NCBI GenBank assembly: GCA_031365725.1
Contig: JANLYQ010000109.1
Span: 1 to 33,121 of the forward strand
From: JANLYQ01 sp031365725
GTDB lineage: Bacteria; Actinomycetota; Actinomycetes; JACCUZ01
DNA length: 33,121 nucleotides
Direction: 5' to 3'
This document shows positions 32,501 through 33,121 of the stretch, in pieces. The notes under the pieces are model-generated. The model saw nothing but the letters and a program-made list of their open reading frames with translations. It had not been told where the DNA came from and searched no databases. The stretch's first letter is position 1; every line of letters starts with the position of its first letter. The translations under genes were made by a program, and so were the position numbers.

Positions 32501-33121
32501 CACGTCGACGGCATCCACGGCTGGGGTCACGGCCTGGTGGGGCAGCTCATCGTCGAGCCGGCCGGCTCCACCTACCACGACCCCGTCAGCGGCGCCGAGG
32601 TCGACTCGGGGACGCTGGTCGACATCCACACGAGCACGCCACTGTCGCCGGGCCTGGTCGACGGAAGCTTCCGGGAGCTCGCGCTCTGGACGATCAACGA
32701 CAACGACCAGGGTGCCTACTCGACGCTCAACCTCAAAGCCAACCCCCTGGCCACGCGCCTGGACAAGGCCGATCAGTTCAGCTCGTGGACGTACGGCGAT
32801 CCGGTGACGCCACTACCGAGGCTCTACCCCGAGGACCCGCTGGTCGTCCGCACGATCAGCGTCTCGCCCTCCATCGACACCCTGCACCTCCAAGGCGGCC
32901 GGACCCTGCTCGAACCCCGCTACACCCGCACCGGACCCGGTGGCACGGTCGAGCCGGAGGGCACCATCATCGACGCGGTGCACTACGGCATCAGCGAGAA
33001 GTACACGCTGGTCTTCAACGGGTCGGCGGCCGCGATGCGGATGCGCCCCGGCGACTACCTCTACGCCAACGGCAACGAGACGCGCACCCAGCAGGGCGCG
33101 TGGGGAGTCGTGCGGATCCTG
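29582..33121 (+). CDS. Giant membrane-anchored multicopper oxidase (MnxG-like), 3' end beyond window
   Basis: The frame from the ATG at 29582 (GAGAGG seven bases upstream) stays open for 1180 codons to the window edge. Residues 1-185 contain about five membrane helices (near 21-41, 56-80, 87-109, 117-142, 158-180); the rest is exported cupredoxin domains. Copper-site motifs in order: FGLHIDG (His286) and GGHYIHPG (His331, His334), a weakened first site; HVFHLH (His496, 499, 501); HCHIAKHYVSGM (His570, Cys571, His572, His576, Met581), a complete type 1 and type 3 signature; HIHHVQFD (His844, 846, 847); and WHDHVDGIHGWGHG (His972, 974, 979, 983). Classical three-domain oxidases end with the HCH motif, whereas here it is in the middle, as in MnxG-type and other large oxidases. 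Likely extracytoplasmic oxidation of metal (Mn(II) or Cu(I)/Fe(II)) or phenols; substrate not proven. Confidence 0.88.
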   Translation, partial: MITTTGDPRPRLQTGAPATVRSDLVVAALCAVVGSGWSTWLAARRQHASGDDLAAWSISTLVLAAIALPLLAVLLPTLSATLRSRRAPWLLSAMLGAVACSGSVAIAQLARTTVGGAGSTGLPVMAVAGGSLDVLVVLLPLAVVARLVREVGRRPLRASRLSRRGLVLAASVATVLGTTLAPLPAAGTASTATTDCLSGGTANVTFDVTALDVDIPVNRFGDHDPRGKMYALTSHLAAVRDEAASQQVSVGLHDDPIQPLVIRANEGDCVEITYTNTASGGDFGLHIDGLEYDVSSSGDSLGANASSAVPAGTSRTYRFFVPLDPTLEGGHYIHPGPGYRAAVDHGLFGSLVVEPPGSTYWDAATPGLPLESGWEAIIKPGNLDPWCTPRSVEPTCAFREAALLHHEIGNDNELLKNKAGVDIPLVDATTGSYRPGGFALNYRSEPFRNRLLAFPKEKSHGYSSYTFGEPATPMMRGYLADPTKIRLMHAGAEKFHVFHLHGGGDRWRFNPVADRSADYAETGLEKDPPVVESASQRLDSQSIGPGESYNLEIEGGAGGVQQSAGDFLFHCHIAKHYVSGMWSVWRTYDTRQPDLVPLPDRAVPPTAVDSTGLIGRTISGTAITAANLDGWIRPQLPAAGVPRSGQDATVWNWMVAGTATAPVYLGAPADPTVFADSPNGLPGQPNLLAIDAGHLVGNRPAILFNPDNGRPAYPLLRTTIGKRPPFTGNGHTGTPWLGANTDQTAFGTTDPWAGRRDGLCPSGRALRTFNVVAIAKPIQRTATTVDPDGKLFVLAHDKAAVLADPRRSDPLAIRANQGDCIAVTLTNEIPDAAAFDKFSKTTMHIHHVQFDVQGSDGVSAGFAYEHSVRPYKVIDPTLTSPAAVGDTVLHLSSVTAFVGTDANGNAIRPWIAAGEGTESIDIKQIAAVDVAAKTVTLTAGLTSAHATGEFAGTEFIQYRWYPDVTLDNIFWHDHVDGIHGWGHGLVGQLIVEPAGSTYHDPVSGAEVDSGTLVDIHTSTPLSPGLVDGSFRELALWTINDNDQGAYSTLNLKANPLATRLDKADQFSSWTYGDPVTPLPRLYPEDPLVVRTISVSPSIDTLHLQGGRTLLEPRYTRTGPGGTVEPEGTIIDAVHYGISEKYTLVFNGSAAAMRMRPGDYLYANGNETRTQQGAWGVVRIL

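Noticed and set aside
1..33121. CRISPR array, tRNA/rRNA genes, insertion sequences, prophage
   Set aside because: No regularly spaced repeats, no tRNA-like cloverleaf or rRNA stretch, and no transposase or phage domain were found on either strand by reading.

Overview
The window is very GC-rich with strong G/C third-position bias and dense, mostly short-spaced genes. Its left end carries the gene order tilS – DUF2342 metalloprotease – dacB – ppa that is typical of Actinomycetota. SARP, NarL-type and OmpR-type regulators, and several genes with a -10-like hexamer right against a GTG/ATG (apparently leaderless), also fit an actinobacterium. I cannot assign a genus. I saw no rRNA, tRNA, CRISPR, phage or transposase gene.

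Layout. (1) 1-4170: housekeeping block: tilS (cut by the left edge), a DUF2342 metalloprotease and dacB on the minus strand, ppa divergent on plus. (2) 4192-7260: minus-strand envelope genes: a multi-pass membrane protein, an NlpC/P60 peptidoglycan hydrolase with a KAAQD repeat, and a DivIVA-like coiled-coil protein. (3) 7407-8090: remnant in which a NarL-family histidine kinase is fused to the DNA-binding end of its response regulator. (4) 8165-12212: CorA-type Mg transporter with an altered GMN motif, a histidine kinase, and two translationally coupled OmpR-type response regulators facing it. (5) 12213-12589: non-coding region with a terminator-like hairpin and a large inverted/direct repeat structure. 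(6) 12590-18731: lipoprotein, two ABC ATPases and a FtsX-type permease joined by 4-base overlaps, with a divergent histidine kinase; then a small Cys-rich protein. (7) 19040-22106: SARP regulator and a NarL-type two-component pair. (8) 22187-33121: a 1749-residue secreted animal-type heme peroxidase with RTX calcium repeats and three Fn3 domains, a divergent CopC-CopD fusion, a membrane-anchored protein with a His-rich tail, and a giant membrane-anchored multicopper oxidase running off the right edge.

The most interesting part is region 8. Both large enzymes resemble the two known classes of bacterial Mn(II) oxidase (MopA-type RTX heme peroxidases and MnxG-type large multicopper oxidases), here with a copper uptake/delivery gene and an uncharacterised possible accessory subunit. 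The promoters of the peroxidase and of the small-protein/oxidase operon share the same layout: two CAAGG-ended heptamers with an 11-base period, then 9 bases, then CACG(G/A)T. This is the geometry SARP activators bind, and a SARP gene lies 3 kb upstream. I propose a SARP-controlled extracellular metal-oxidation (possibly manganese) regulon. The function is inferred and untested.
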